From NCBI GenBank assembly GCA_014529385.2, contig CM043962.1:86275180-86339179 (forward strand): a DNA stretch of 64,000 nt, written 5' to 3'. Below the pieces are notes generated by a model, which saw only the letters and a list, made by a program, of their open reading frames with translations, did not search any database and had not been told where the DNA came from. Shown here piece by piece: positions 1 to 11,160 of this stretch (positions are counted from its first letter, which is position 1; each line of letters starts with the position of its first letter). The DNA comes from Adiantum capillus-veneris. Taxonomy: Eukaryota > Streptophyta > Polypodiopsida > Polypodiales > Pteridaceae. A program made the translations under genes and the position numbers.

Positions 1-461
1 AATGGTCGGTGGCCGATTTCAAAGGCGGACTTGTCTTCTTAAGGGTGGCCACAAATGGGCGAATCGAAGAGTCCATTTGGACTTTTCTACACAAGGGCGG
101 CTACACAAGGCTGCCTCTCATTAGAGAGGGCAGCCCTTTTGGCCTATAAAAGGAGGCCATTTCTACACACATTTTGGAGGGTGAAGTTGACGCAACAAGG
201 TGGGTGTGAGGTGGTGAGAATGAAGCAAGGTGGAAGCTCTATTAAGGGTATAATCCCTTTGTAACCTACTTCTTGTTTGAAGTACTAAAGCCATTGAGTG
301 GCTGCTTTCCCGTGGATGTATCCCACATTGGGTGAACTACGTATATCATGCGTGATCTCTCTCTCTCTCTCTACTCTATAATCTCTCGTGTGTGATAATT
401 TGTCTCTTTCCATTAAGTAAGCTACTCAAACATCTATTTAGCTACGTCCTATTTCCTAACA
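1..461 (+). repeat. Copia element 1, 5' LTR (left end outside window)
   Basis: This stretch lies immediately upstream of a degenerate initiator-Met-type primer binding site and a copia gag reading frame, which is where a 5' LTR belongs. It ends in TAACA at 461. A TATA-like box (tataaaagg, 144-152) would be the LTR promoter, and a CT microsatellite follows near 357-371. No TG start with a matching second LTR can be seen, so the left edge probably lies before base 1. The LTR assignment is inferred from context. Confidence 0.6.
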
Positions 462-479
462 ACCGGTATCAGCGCAAGG
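462..479 (+). other. Primer binding site of copia element 1 (degenerate)
   Basis: The sequence ccggtatcagcgcaagg resembles the plant retrotransposon motif tggtatcagagc, complementary to the 3' end of initiator tRNA-Met, with a few mismatches. It directly follows the TAACA end of the putative LTR and lies about 50 bases before the gag reading frame. Confidence 0.6.
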
Positions 480-525
480 TTTGCTCGTAGCTAAAGTATC
501 TCAAGGAAAGGATTCCTTGAATTGA

Positions 526-1245
526 GTGGGAGTAATGGCGGAGGGAGGGAAGCTCAAAATCGAGAAGTTCAACGGTAAAAACTACCAACATTGGAAGATG
601 CAGATTGAAAACTATCTCTACCAGAAGGACTTCTATTTGCCACTAGGCGGTCTTGCAAAGAAGCCTGCAACGATGGCAAATGAAGCATGGATTTTCCTTG
701 ACCAAAAGGCATTAGGAACAATCTGGCTAAGCTTGGCGTCAAAGGTGGCCTGCAATGTTTCGGAGATGAAGACCACAGAGGACTTGATGAAGTCACTTGA
801 CGGCCTCTACGAGAAACCATCGGCATCCAATAAGGTATTTCTCATGAAGCGCTTGTTCAATCTAAAGATGGTAGAGAATGGTTCAGTTGCAGAACACCTA
901 AATGACCTAAACACCAACATGAGTCAACTTAGATTGGTGAAAATCAATTTCAATGATGAAGTGCGACCTCTCCTTATATTATCGTCTCTACCAGATAGTT
1001 GGGACAACCTTGTGATGGTTGTAAGTAATTCTTGTGGGTATTCTCGTAAGCGAGGAAATACGAAGGAGAAGCACATGCGAATCATCAAGTGATGCACTGT
1101 CAGTGGAAACGAGAGGAAGGTGTAAGGAGAGGTTCAAAAACCAAAAGGGACGTGATCGCTCAAGGCGGAGCAAATCACGCACAAAGTCAGTTCTTGAATG
1201 CTGGAACTGCGGCAAGAAGGGCCACCTCAAGAAGGATTTCTAGTC
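526..1245 (+). pseudogene. Copia gag (UBN2 type), frameshifted and with a lost zinc-knuckle residue
   Basis: The capsid-like part runs 526 to about 1030 in frame 1 and has the hallmarks of copia gag: KFNGKNYQHWKMQIENYL near the N-terminus, then LMKRLFNLKM and LILSSLPDSWDNLV. The frame changes near 1030-1040, where a short deletion is likely, and the basic region plus zinc knuckle continue in frame 2 (about 1034-1243). The knuckle CWNCGKKGHLKKDF lacks the final Cys of the CCHC consensus and is followed at once by an in-frame stop (1243-1245). The copy therefore cannot make intact Gag. In life Gag would form the particle that packages element RNA. Confidence 0.85.
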
Positions 1246-1246
1246 C

Positions 1247-2050
1247 ATGAAGAAGAAGGAGTTGGAGTATCAAGACAACAAGCCAACATCGGAGGCCAAT
1301 GTGGCAGGTAAAGTAGAGCAAGATGCTCTAATTCTCTCATTAGACAATGTGTCTAATTCTTGGATAGTAGATTCAGAGGCTTCATTCCATGCGATATCAC
1401 ACAAGCAACATTTCCAAGATTACACCAAAGGTAATTTTGGGTATGTATACTTGGGAGATGATAAAGCTTATGAAATTATCGGCAAAGGTACAGTTTGTGT
1501 CAAAACTGCTAACAAAAATGAATGGAAGCTTAAAGATGTTAGGCATGTTCCTTCTCTTCGCAAGAATTTGATCTCAACACGACAATTGGACGATGAAGGT
1601 CACAACATTGCATTCGAAAACAAACAATGGAAGATCTCAAAGGGATCTTTGGTGGTTGCCAAAGAAGAAAAGGTTGGTACACTTTACTTGTGTATTGTCA
1701 GCTCGCAATTTTCAGCTTGTGCAACAACTACAGAGGTCGACAGTGCGGTGTGGCACTACCGGCTTGGGCATATGAGTACCAAAGGAATGCAAATCCTTCA
1801 ATCAAAGAAGCTTCTACCAGGTTTGAAAGAAGTGGACTTAGAGTTCTCTAAAGGTTGTGTTTACGATAAACAAAAGAGGGTAAAATTTCAAAAATCAGGA
1901 AATGAAAGAAAAAATAAAAAACTTGAGTTGGTTCATTCTGATGTTTGGGATCCTGCACGTACACCATCACTTGGTGGCTCATTGTACTATGTAGCATTCA
2001 TAGATTATGCAACTAGGAAAACATGCACTACAAGAGGTTCTTCATATTAG
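1247..2050 (+). pseudogene. Copia protease and integrase N-terminal part, truncated
   Basis: Reading on from gag in the same frame, the product begins with an aspartic-protease motif, WIVDSEASFHA, where copia elements normally have D-S-G-A; the Gly-to-Glu change should inactivate it. The GAG-pre-integrase zinc region follows (WHYRLGHMSTKGMQ), then the start of the integrase core (LELVHSDVWDP, with the first catalytic Asp, and YYVAFIDYATRK). Homology stops near 2015, before the second Asp and the Glu, and unrelated sequence follows. No reverse transcriptase or 3' LTR of this copy is in the window, so the element is broken at its 3' side by deletion or rearrangement. Confidence 0.85.
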
Positions 2051-2084
2051 TGACGCTAGCAGTGCAACGCTCAAATGTGAAATC

Positions 2085-2150
2085 CACGGCGTCGCTATGG
2101 GCGTCGCTATGAGCATCGCTATATTATTTTTTTGTATAGCGACACGCATA
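2085..2150. repeat. GTCGCTAT short tandem repeat with inverted partner
   Basis: GTCGCTAT recurs at about 12-base spacing (2091, 2103, then ATCGCTAT at 2115). The last copy pairs with an inverted TATAGCGAC at 2135-2143 across an AT-rich loop. It lies just after the point where copia element 1 is cut off. It could be the end of an inserted foldback or MITE-like element, but no second terminus was found. Confidence 0.4.
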
Positions 2151-2236
2151 GAGATGTCAAAAAAATAAATCCAGAGCACCAAAAACTCAGATCTCATATC
2201 TAAGTTTTGATGCTCTAACGAAGCAGATATACCCGC

Positions 2237-2238
<2 letters not shown>

Positions 2239-2281
<43 letters not shown>

Positions 2282-2540
2282 CCCCCCACACACACACGAG
2301 GAGAGGAAGGAGAGCCAGGTATGCTCCTTCCCTCTCCTCCCTCTCATGTTCCCTTCCCCTCTTTCTCTCTCTCCCTCTCTCTCTCACACACATACACACA
2401 CATTGTGTATGAGAGAGAGAGAGAGAGAATGTACACACATGCATAAACAAAAAACACATACACACACACATTGAATGTACAAAGAATGTACACACACATG
2501 CATAAACAAAGAACGCATACACATACACATTGAGAGAGGA

Positions 2541-2594
<54 letters not shown>

Positions 2595-2639
2595 GAGGAG
2601 AAAACAAAGAGAAAGAGAGAGAGAGGGGGAGAGAGAAAG

Positions 2640-2692
<53 letters not shown>

Positions 2693-2800
2693 GGGGGGGG
2701 GGGGGAGAAAGCAAAGAGAGAGTAAGAGAGAGACAAGGAGAGAAAACAGCGAGAGAGAGAGAGAGAGAGAGAGATTAAAAAAATAGAGAAAAGGAGAGAA
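2239..2800. repeat. Compound CT/GA and CA microsatellite block
   Basis: A CT run (2239-2278) is followed by C- and CA-rich tracts, several GA runs (largest about 2547-2590 and 2643-2690), a 14-base G tract (2692-2705) and further GA units to about 2775. The strand switches from pyrimidine-rich to purine-rich near 2410. Reading frames across it give only repetitive LSLS or RERE peptides and are not genes. Confidence 0.95.
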
Positions 2801-3008
2801 AATATGAAATGAAATGTTATATTAAACGTCTTCAAAATTTCAAAATGGGATTTATGAGACCAATCCGATAGTCTCCTTGTGGATCGAATATAATGTCTGT
2901 GTTGTCCAAGAAAATAGTGCATTGGTCAGTGAAAAGCTTCCCCAGTGTCTGTCTTTGTAAATAGACGTACTATGACATATATAGACAAAGAGAGAGGGAA
3001 AGCAAAAT

Positions 3009-3260
3009 AGAGAGAGAGAGAGAGAGAGAGAGAGGTGACATAGGTTTAAGATTTAGTTTTTATATTTAAGTTAGATTTAAGATTGTGCTAGATTTAAGAT
3101 TAGATTAGATTTAGATTTAGGTTAAATTTAAAATTATGTTAGATTTAAAATTAGGTTAGATTTATTAGATTTATGTTAGATTTATGTTAGATTTAAGATT
3201 AGATTTTGGATTTAGTTTTTATATTAAAGTTTACCTTCAGGATTACGATTTAAATTTAGA
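3009..3260. repeat. GA microsatellite and TTAGATTTA minisatellite
   Basis: A GA run (3009-3034) precedes about 200 bases of irregular repeats of a 9-12 base AT-rich unit of the form ttagatttaag or ttaggttagat. Some units resemble the plant telomere hexamer-plus-one, but the register drifts and true TTTAGGG units are absent. Confidence 0.8.
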
Positions 3261-3654
3261 GTTAGGTTTATGGTGATCCCTCTCTTCCTCTCCGCGGATG
3301 TGGCATTAAGTTGGAAAGCTTCAAGGGTATGATACTCATAATGGAGGCAGACATGTAATGTGCACAGTAATCCCTCAAACAAGGAGCTGCAGTGAAGAGA
3401 TGTAAGCTGCTGTGAATTGCTACAGCTGAACAAGAGGCAAAGGGGTTTTGTCCACTATATGCATTGTAATGTAGATGTGGGTGTGTAGATTTATTCTACC
3501 CACAAATATAGGCATTGACCAATAAAGACGAGATTATAACCCGGTGGTTCTTATCTTCGTGCACCTCTAGACCGAGGTGTGCGGGGATCGGACATGATTA
3601 GAGAATTTGAGGTAGTTTACAGTGTGATCTATGGTTTCTTGATTGTGAGGGAGA

Positions 3655-3703
<49 letters not shown>

Positions 3704-3880
3704 GAGACGAAGGATGCCAATAGAAGATTAAATTTATGTTCAGGTTATAAGGCTTTTACATTCATTATGAGTAGTGACGACCATGTGGGGCCGTCCAATC
3801 GAAACGCCTATCTCTCAACAAGGATCTTATGTCCTTGTAATCAATGCAAACATGATGTGTGACGAACAAGACACGTTTCT
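3261..3880. other. Non-coding spacer with GA microsatellite
   Basis: No gene is supported. A perfect short inverted repeat, gcacctc/gaggtgtgc, lies near 3560-3581, and a 45-base GA run at 3657-3701. The stretch around 3520-3600 has a polyadenylation-like aataaag and may be an old LTR, but no partner was found. Confidence 0.5.
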
Positions 3881-4146
3881 TTGCAGCACGTTTGCAAATT
3901 TGGTGAGTATGATCCATCTATTGTAGATCGAGTTGTTGCCAATTACAACTCGTCGGACTTTGACACTGGCCAACATACAACAATCTTGCAACCCAATAGA
4001 TGTGTTCACATACGCTTCGGTCAAGCAACATACGTGAGGCCACAAGATGTACCCTGTGATAGCTCGCAGGGTGATCATGCAGACCACATTCCCAATGAGG
4101 CTATGTTTGAGGCCGAGATTGATAAAATGATCGAGACCAGTTGTCA
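3881..4146 (+). pseudogene. Possible upstream part of CACTA transposase
   Basis: An open frame from 3881 runs to 4228, but from 4147 onward the recognisable transposase is in another frame. The 3881-4146 peptide (containing YDPSIVDRVVANYNSS and DHIPNEAMFEAEIDKM) matches no motif I know, yet it sits directly upstream of the TNP2 homology on the same strand. It may be a diverged or frameshifted upstream segment of the same transposase. Low confidence. Confidence 0.3.
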
Positions 4147-4729
4147 TCATCAACTACAACATTCCCGTGTGGTTGACTACCAAGAAGGGGCACCTGTTTC
4201 TAAGCTTGATTGTGCCGGGGCGGTATAAAGTGAAGAATATAGATGTGTATCTTTGTCCACTATTGGAAGAGCTACAACAATTGTGGATTGGCATAGAAGT
4301 GTTGGATATGAGTCGACACATAGGTCAACGCAATGCTTTGATCAGAGGCATTCTAATGTGGATCATGCATGATTATCTCGGACTAACAGAATGCTCAGGT
4401 GATATATACTCAAACTCAAACACTATAAATTTTGGTTTTTCTCAAGCTTATCTATTGTCATGTGTATCCATGCAGGGCTTCAAACAAGCGGATACAGAGC
4501 ATGTGTCACATGTGGACCTAGACTTAATGCACATCGAGCTCCCTCACTGAAGAAGCAAACCTACGAAGGTCACCAAACGCATCTTCCAAAGAATCATGAG
4601 ATACGCAACGGTTTTTTGGGAAGAGAGCTACCAAGGATGTCTGCTCAAGCACGATTAGAGAAAAAGGAGATGCCATTGGAGGGTAGCATGGCAGAAAGTT
4701 GGCTGGTATCAAAGTCCCTAATTTAAATT
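4147..4729 (+). pseudogene. CACTA (En/Spm) TNP2-like transposase fragment with intron
   Basis: The reading starts with NIPVWLTTKKGHLFLSLIVPG and continues KNIDVYLCPLLEELQQLW and IRGILMWIMHDYLGLTECSG. This is the TNP2 transposase core of plant CACTA elements, which cut and paste the element. An intron is visible at about 4399-4474 (begins gtgatat after TECSG, ends atgcag). After it comes GLQTSGYRACVTCG and then SLKKQTYEGH, matching the family's zinc-finger-like segment. Reading is then lost and a stop ends the frame at 4723-4725. The N-terminal domains and most of the C-terminus are missing, so this is a relic. Confidence 0.8.
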
Positions 4730-5322
4730 AGAGAGTGGCTAGACGGGTTTGATAAAGCCCGAGACACCCTATGGAAAACCATAGATGATGAGCGCATATC
4801 TGGGATTGTCATGTGCAATCTCGGTGTTGAGAAAAAAATGACAGAAGATCTCTACAAGCTAAAATCAATTGATTTTGCATGCTTCACAATCCAGTGATGC
4901 AAAAGTGGATTTCACAATATGAGGATGTCAAGCAAGAGCGACAAGGGGCGTGAATCGAGTGGGAAGACGGGGAAGATGACCATTGATGCATTAGCCTGGA
5001 ACTGCTACTCTCTATGGGATGTATGTGGAGGATCTACAAAATGAAACGGAGGACATCTGTCTAAACAAAGAGCTCTGTATAGACATAGGGAGTTATGTTG
5101 AATTATGCGAGGATGAGAAAGAGGCCACTTAAAGCCATAAACATTGTATTTGAGCAATTTTGCTCCTTTTTATAATATATATTGTATTCACATGGAGTTC
5201 TATCCATTCTTGTCTATATGCTATACTTGAGAAATTTAAAGTGTGATTAATCAAATTATAACTTGTTCAGCTTTCTTCTCCATTCATCATTAAGATTTAA
5301 TGTTTGTGTATTTAATGTAGGT
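4730..5322 (+). other. Interior of decayed CACTA element
   Basis: Short coding-like pieces on + (around 4735-4900) are broken by stops and match no domain I can name. AT-rich intergenic sequence follows, with tataatatatattg near 5170. Being between two CACTA reading frames, it is best read as the remains of the transposase C-terminus and the inter-ORF spacer. Confidence 0.4.
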
Positions 5323-6225
5323 ATGGATGATGATCAGTTTCTTTCTTTCTTGTCACCCGAGCAGAGGAGGTGGTATGAGGAGCTTCATCACTCTAGAGCA
5401 CCGTTGTGTCGTTCCACTCCTTCAACGTCTTCCTCTATTTCAGAGCGATCAACGAACTCCAACCATTCGGTGTCGACTAGACGATCTACACACTCTTCTA
5501 GCCACGGACTCTCTAGTGGTGGCGACGGCGGTTGCTATGGAGATGCCGCCGTTGATGCTTCGACACCTCCTCGTAGTTGAGGAGGATTCTTAACTTCCCC
5601 TTCTTTGCCCACCTCCATACCAGCCACGGCATCACCATCGACTCCAAGTTTTGCGTGACTATCGAGCGTTCTTGGCTACACACCACTCACTACTCCTCCG
5701 GGAGTCACCCCAGTCGACACTCCTCACTTCGAGGCCCAGACTCCAGTGGAGACACCTGTCGTCCATACCCCCATCGAGACACGGCTCGAGACCCTTGCCG
5801 AGACACCCAGGTTCATGCGTCACAGGCAAGAGGGATTGCCATACTCGATCGACATCAATGACCGAAGCATCTTGGATGACGACGGCAAGAAGGTAATCTC
5901 GCCCATGCACGGCCTTTGCTCTCAGGTGTTTCGACACTATATAGTAAACAACTGGAGTGAAGTGCCGAATTAATTAAAAGACATAATCATCAACATGTTG
6001 CATGACGAGTTTCCCGTGTCAAGTCGGGATGAGCGCTTCAATGAAGGCCTGATGAAGGTGCAGATGCGCGAATACTACAAGCACAAGCATTCTAAAGTGC
6101 AAAAAGCAATAAAGTATGGGTGAAACAAGCCAGATTGGCTGGCCAAAGAAGATTGAAAGAATGCAAAGCGAGTAGTGCGCGAGAATCCTGACAAGTGGAA
6201 GCAACAAAAGGAGGCAGCCAAAGCT
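5323..6225 (+). pseudogene. CACTA second ORF (plant Ptta/En/Spm type, Transposase_24-like), broken
   Basis: A start at 5323 gives MDDDQFLSFLSPEQRRWYEEL followed by a Ser/Thr-rich stretch, ending at a stop near 5578. In another frame, 5746-5970 encodes PYSIDINDRSILDDDGKKVISPMHGL and then HYIVNNWSEVPN. Beyond a stop come DERFNEGLMKVQMREYYKHKHSK, KPDWLAKED and ENPDKWKQQKEAAKAIY. The order (low-complexity N-terminus, pre-core block, then a charged block with a K-P-x-W-type motif) is that of the second protein of plant CACTA elements. Several stops and frame changes show decay. The end is cut exactly where copia A homology begins. Confidence 0.6.
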
Positions 6226-8328
6226 ATCTATTGAGCACATGCGTGTTTTTCGCTGTTTGGCTTATGGTTTAGTGCCACAAGTGCAGCGCAGAAAATGGGA
6301 TGATAAGGCTGTCAAATGTATTTTTGTTGGTTATAGTGTTGAAATCAAAGGTTACATGTTGTATCATCCGCAAACAAAGCGTATTTCGGTTTCATGGGAT
6401 GCAGTGTTTGTGGAAGATTCTGTTCAGCCCTTGTTGTCATGTTCTAGAGACAGTAATGTAAGCGCACAGGACATTTATGACACTTTGTTGCCTCTTTTCA
6501 ACGGTGAAATTTCAAATGTAAATTCAAATGAGGCAAATGTATAGCCTATGGGGGTTTTCAACACTGTTATAGATCGGCCTATTACTGATGCAGATGTACA
6601 TGATGTACTCCATGAGGAAAGGGCTGAAAATAAGCAGGCTAGAGGTATGCCAAAATGGTTGGTGCACACTTTGCGTGACAGTAAATTGGATGCACCTTTG
6701 TCTAGTCGTACTCATTCAGGCTCTTGCCATGCATCTTATGCATCAGATTGTTATGCTTTGGATGTGTCTAGCTTACATGATGTTGAGGAACCTCTGTCTT
6801 TTGATGAAGCACAAAATTCAAAAAATTGGATGGCTGCCATGCAATCAGAATATGATGCACTTATAGAAAATGACACATGGACTTTATGTGATTTGCCCCC
6901 TAGCAAAAAGGCCATTGGTACGAAGTGGGTTTACAAGTTGAAACACAAGCCGGACGGTGAGATCAATCGCCATAAGGCTCGACTTGTTGCAAAGGGTTAT
7001 GCACATAAAAAAGGCATAGATTATGAAGAGACTTTGCTCCCACTTGTCGTATGACTATTGTGCGTTTTCTATGTGCATTGGCAGCTTATTTTGGTTGGGA
7101 TGTACATCAATCAGACATTGTTACTGCTTTCTTGAATGGTGACATATTTGAGGAAGTTTATGTAACGCAGCCTCGCGGTTTTGTCAAGAAAGGACAAGAG
7201 GACAAAGTGTGCAAATGTAACAAGGCTTTGTATGGGTTGAAGCAATCTCCTCGTCCTTGCTATGAGAAAGCTGACACTCATTTGGTCAAACAAGGCTTTT
7301 GTAATAACAGTCCAACAGAAAGCACATTGTATGTAAAGCGTGAGGGTGATGTACTTCTCATTCAGGTTCTTTATGTAGATGATTTGCTGATCACTGGACC
7401 AAATGAGAGACATATTGCTGAATTTAAGGCTAATTTGAATGCTACTTTCAAGATGAAAGATTTGGGGCTGCAACATCATTACTTGGGCATACAGTTTAAG
7501 CAGTGTGATGGTGGTATTGCCTTGTGTCAGAAAAGTTACATAGAGACATTACAATGTAAATTTGGAGTTGAGGATTGCAAACCTATTGCCACTCCCATGG
7601 AAACAGGTATGAAATTGAGTCTACATGATGCTGGTGATCCTGTAGATGTCACCCTTTACCAAACTGTTGTTGGATGCCTCATTTATGTATGCAACACGAG
7701 GCCAGATATTCAGTTTGCAGTCTCACAGGTCAGCAGATTTATGCATAGCCAAGGGTCTAAGCATTGCCAGGCTGTCAAGAGGATTTTTCGCTACCTTAGT
7801 GGCACTTTACATCTTGGCTTGTTTTATCCCAAGGGGGGATCATTGCCGCCAGACTTACATGCTTTTTTGGACTCAGATTGGGCTAGTTGTTTTGACACGC
7901 GAGTGTCCACAAGTGGTTTTTGTTTCGTGCTTGGCAGTTCATGTATATCATGGTTGAGCAAGAAGCAACCTATTGTGGCCACTTCAAGTTGTGAGGCTGA
8001 GTACAAGGCAGTCTTCACAGCTACGGTTGAGTGTGTATGGCTCAGACGCCTTATGGCTGATTTGGGTGTTGGACAGGACACTGCCAACACTATCTATACT
8101 GACAGTCAGAGTGCATTAGCAGTTGCGAGGAACCCAGTTTTTCATGCTCGCACAAAGCACATTGAGGTGCATTACCACTATATCAGGGAGAGGTTCTCAG
8201 CAGGAGAGATCAACTTGGCTTATGTGCCAACACAGGACAACCTTGCAGATCTTTTCACAAAGGCATTGTCTCGTGAGAAGCTTGAAGTTTTCCGCAAAGC
8301 TTTGGGCTTACTCCCCTTTGTGGACTGA
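6226..8328 (+). pseudogene. Copia A pol: integrase C-terminus, reverse transcriptase, RNase H (5'-truncated)
   Basis: Homology to the minus-strand copia A copy begins at about SIEHMRVFRCLAYGLVP, the integrase C-terminal region. A TAG at 6542-6544 replaces a Gln codon present in the other copy. Frame 2 runs on to about 7045, where a one-base loss relative to that copy shifts to frame 1; from 7051 an uninterrupted 425-codon frame follows. It contains reverse-transcriptase blocks ALYGLKQSPRPCYEKA and the catalytic YVDDLLITG, then RNase H (LDSDWASCFDTR, SCEAEYKA, YTDSQSALAVARN) and the C-terminal DLFTKALSREKLE. Gag, protease, most of integrase and the 5' LTR are absent; the left break abuts a CACTA relic. 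Confidence 0.92.
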
Positions 8329-8390
8329 CCATGTCCTTAGGGCATGGCACTTCCCTTTACTCATGTGCCAGCTCTCGTCCACTGCATCAC

Positions 8391-8403
8391 TCTAGGGGGG
8401 ATT
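8391..8403 (+). other. Polypurine tract of copia A (+ copy)
   Basis: The purine-rich ctaggggggatt lies directly before the TGTTACC start of the 3' LTR, where plus-strand DNA synthesis is primed. The minus-strand copy has the same G-rich tract beside its LTR. Confidence 0.75.
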
Positions 8404-8624
8404 TGTTACCATATGCATGTGGTAGTGATGTTTGTGAACACACTAGGACCGCCGGGGTTCCCTCTTTAGGAGGTTTTTTTCCCTGAGCATTGTATATACG
8501 CCCATCACTCCAGGGCTATCAATCTTTCCATTGCCCATTAAGTAACACACACTCTATTTTGTGCCTTGAGCTTCCTTCGTCTTCTCCAAGCTATGTGCGT
8601 TTCTCTGCAACCCTAATTCGAACA
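8404..8624 (+). repeat. Copia A 3' LTR
   Basis: Begins TGTTACCATATGCATGTGG and ends CCTAATTCGAACA, a TG...CA LTR of 221 bases. It aligns along its length with the 227-base LTR of the minus copy at 59509-59735, sharing the TATA-like tgtatatacgcccatcactc and the terminal GCAACCCTAATTC. No target-site duplication can be tested because the 5' side is lost. Confidence 0.9.
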
Positions 8625-10130
8625 GCAACTTAGAGTCACCATATCGAAAGAATAGCTAGATTGCTGATCATAGTAAATAACCCTCTCATGAACAAAAAAA
8701 CAAAGTAAGTGTACACATCACTTTCATTTGTTAGTACATTACATACAAACACTATGAGTATGCCATTTTTATCTATATTATTGTTTCTATCTCGAGTCAA
8801 AATTTATTCCACCTCCTTTTGATACCTTAATTCTGATGAATAGACAATACTAAAACATTACTCTATATTATATTCCTTCGCTTCACTTTCAAATGTTCCA
8901 ATTCTACAATACTCGTGCTCTTCTTGTTCCAAAAACCTTGCAAGTGGATTCTTCTCAATTACTCATATTCCTGTGGATGCATTCAATAAAGCTATGCAAA
9001 GAATGAAATGCATATTATCCCTAAACATACGAATAAAAGTTCTCAAACCACACATGTGGAAGTGGCCACAAGAAAAACTTCAGTGTCTGAATGAGGATGA
9101 TTGGCTAACAACTTATAGCAGCTACAACTTCTTGATACCCCACCGTGAAAAATAGAACGAAACAGCAAGAATGCTTGATACTGACATGAAAGTTTTAAGC
9201 GCCTATCATGTCAAGCGTCATCTCATGATGTTCATCCAAATCCTGGGTAAACTCAATCTCCTTCTCATAATCAACTTCAGCTTCGTAAACATCCAACCCT
9301 CCTTTATATCTAAAGCCGAAGCTTTGTCAAACAATACTTCAATGACGCTTTCAACAAACCTACATCCACTATAAAGTTCCTCTATAAATAAATTCCTTAT
9401 AGCATTGCCAAGTATGGAAGTATAAAGAAAATTGCATATTCCTATTTGGAATACCCTGACACTAATGTCCTCGATCGGTTATTTTCCCCTGTCAACACAG
9501 TTTATTGTTTTTCTATATCACAGCTTATGTAGTTCATTACTACTTGTCTTTTGGGATAGCAGCATAAGAATCTTACTTTAGAATACACAGCTACCAATAT
9601 TCTCTAATCCAGTTACTTTCGCTAGTCAAAGTTTACTCTTTTCCCAAACCACAACTTATATTATTTGTTATTGTCGACCACCAAGCATAAATTACATCTA
9701 TATAATTTCTCACACTTATAATTCAATAATATTTTTAACCAACCATTCCAATTTTTAATTAGAGTCGGTGCCCTCGTCTACTGTAGATGATCTTGTTTCC
9801 TCTTGACTAGCCAGTGATTTGCTTGCATGCAATCGTATCCACGATATTTTTTTTCCTGAAAAAGAAAGATGAACGTGCTCTGGCCCCTGCCCTTGCTGCT
9901 GCTATGTCTCACCTATGGAGTCTTGCTTATGGCTTATCGTGCCCTGCCTACCAATTTGTGCTTCTTGCTCACCGCTACCCCCATGCTCTGCACGCCACCT
10001 GCCCCCCATGCCTCTGCCGGCCACCTAAAGTTCCATCTCTCCCTAATAAAAGCCATTCCAAAATCATTATCACATACTATGTGTATTTTCAATGAGGTTA
10101 CAAGTTTGTCCTTTTGTATCAACACATATA
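8625..10130. other. Intergenic, no gene seen
   Basis: AT-rich sequence with only short reading frames (longest about 107 codons, low-complexity) on both strands. No known domain, LTR end or RNA gene was recognised. Confidence 0.6.
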
Positions 10131-10200
10131 CTTGGTATATTGGTAAAGCTCTAACTATTAAGGGAAATGTGCCAAGGTCAAATCCTAAGTAGGTGGTTGT
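10131..10200 (+). repeat. Possible tRNA-derived SINE head
   Basis: ggtatattggtaaagctc resembles the pol III box A of tRNA-derived SINEs. About 30 bases on, aaggtcaaatcct resembles a degraded box B (consensus ggttcaaatcc). It does not fold as a real tRNA and no clear tail or duplication was seen. Weak call. Confidence 0.3.
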
Positions 10201-10242
10201 ATTCAATCATATTTACATTTCTCCTTTATAGATAGAATATGG

Positions 10243-10274
<32 letters not shown>

Positions 10275-10362
10275 CACATAATGAGCAAACACCCCTCCCC
10301 CCGAAAAAGGAAACAATTTTCTTTCAAGATTTGGGGAGCTGGTTGGGGGGGGGGGGGGGGGG
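10243..10362. repeat. GA microsatellite and 18-base G tract
   Basis: GA repeats at 10243-10272 and an uninterrupted run of 18 G at 10345-10362, in otherwise unremarkable sequence. Confidence 0.9.
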
Positions 10363-10897
10363 TGCAATAGCTCGAGGTGTAGAAAACCTTAAAAATAAAA
10401 GAAATAGCATGCGCACGAGCCACAATACTAAACATGCATACCTTTGATAATGATCTTCAATGTGAGGGGGAGAGATCGAGAGAGCGGACGGCGTCCGCAC
10501 CTTCTAAAGTGGAGTGATGTCCATGCATGCAAGCAAGAGCAAGAACGGTAGGATGACATAAGACAAGGGGGCAATGGGTACTCCTTGTGTGAGCCCTCAA
10601 TGAACCCATGTAAGTCTTATTTATTATTTCAGGTGGAGAGAAAGAGAGGACATGCGTACCTCCTCAAGTGGAGTACTACGCATGCACGCAAGTGAGAGGA
10701 GTAGGAGAACAACACGATACTGAGAGCAAAGGCTACTCTCCCCACATGGGTCTCTCAATCAATCCATGTGAGCCCTAATTATTAGTTTTAGAAGTGTGAA
10801 AAAAATAGAGAATCCAACAATTTAAATTTTTTTTCACCTATTAGCTATACAATATACATGTGTTTATGTAGCAAAAATTAATACTATTGAGAGAAAT

Positions 10898-10900
<3 letters not shown>
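10363..10900. other. Non-coding, with a diverged duplicated motif
   Basis: Two similar segments occur, around 10495-10620 and 10660-10780. Both contain a cctc-aagtggagt-type word, catgcatgcaagca or catgcacgcaagtg, and a final ccatgtgagccctaatta or ccatgtaagtcttatttatta. It is a diverged direct duplication of roughly 160-170 bases. No coding potential. Confidence 0.55.

Positions 10901-10903
<3 letters not shown>

Positions 10904-10954
<51 letters not shown>
10904..10954. repeat. CT microsatellite
   Basis: About 25 CT units in a row. A short CTT repeat lies nearby at 11025-11048. Confidence 0.95.
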
Positions 10955-10956
<2 letters not shown>

Positions 10957-11160
10957 CCGTTCAACTCTCCTCATCGGCTAGATCTTTAAGGTCTCTTGGA
11001 ATAGTTTCCTACACGTTAAAACTCTCTTCTTCTTCTTCTTCTTCTTCTCGGGCGCACACGTATCTACCACCAAATACACACATATGTATACCTACATTTG
11101 TCCACACACACATGCACGTGCAAGCTCACTATTAAGTTTCTTTTCTTTTGATAGGTAACC

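Noticed and set aside
2187-2922. Minus-strand frames of 175-192 codons and a plus frame of 82 codons
   Set aside because: They are translations of CT/GA microsatellites (LSLSLS, RERERE) with no real sequence complexity.
3040-3260. Interstitial telomere repeat
   Set aside because: Units such as ttaggtt resemble plant telomere sequence but no run of TTTAGGG exists; it is a drifting AT-rich minisatellite.
7111-7479. Minus-strand frame of 122 codons
   Set aside because: Shadow of the copia A reverse transcriptase.
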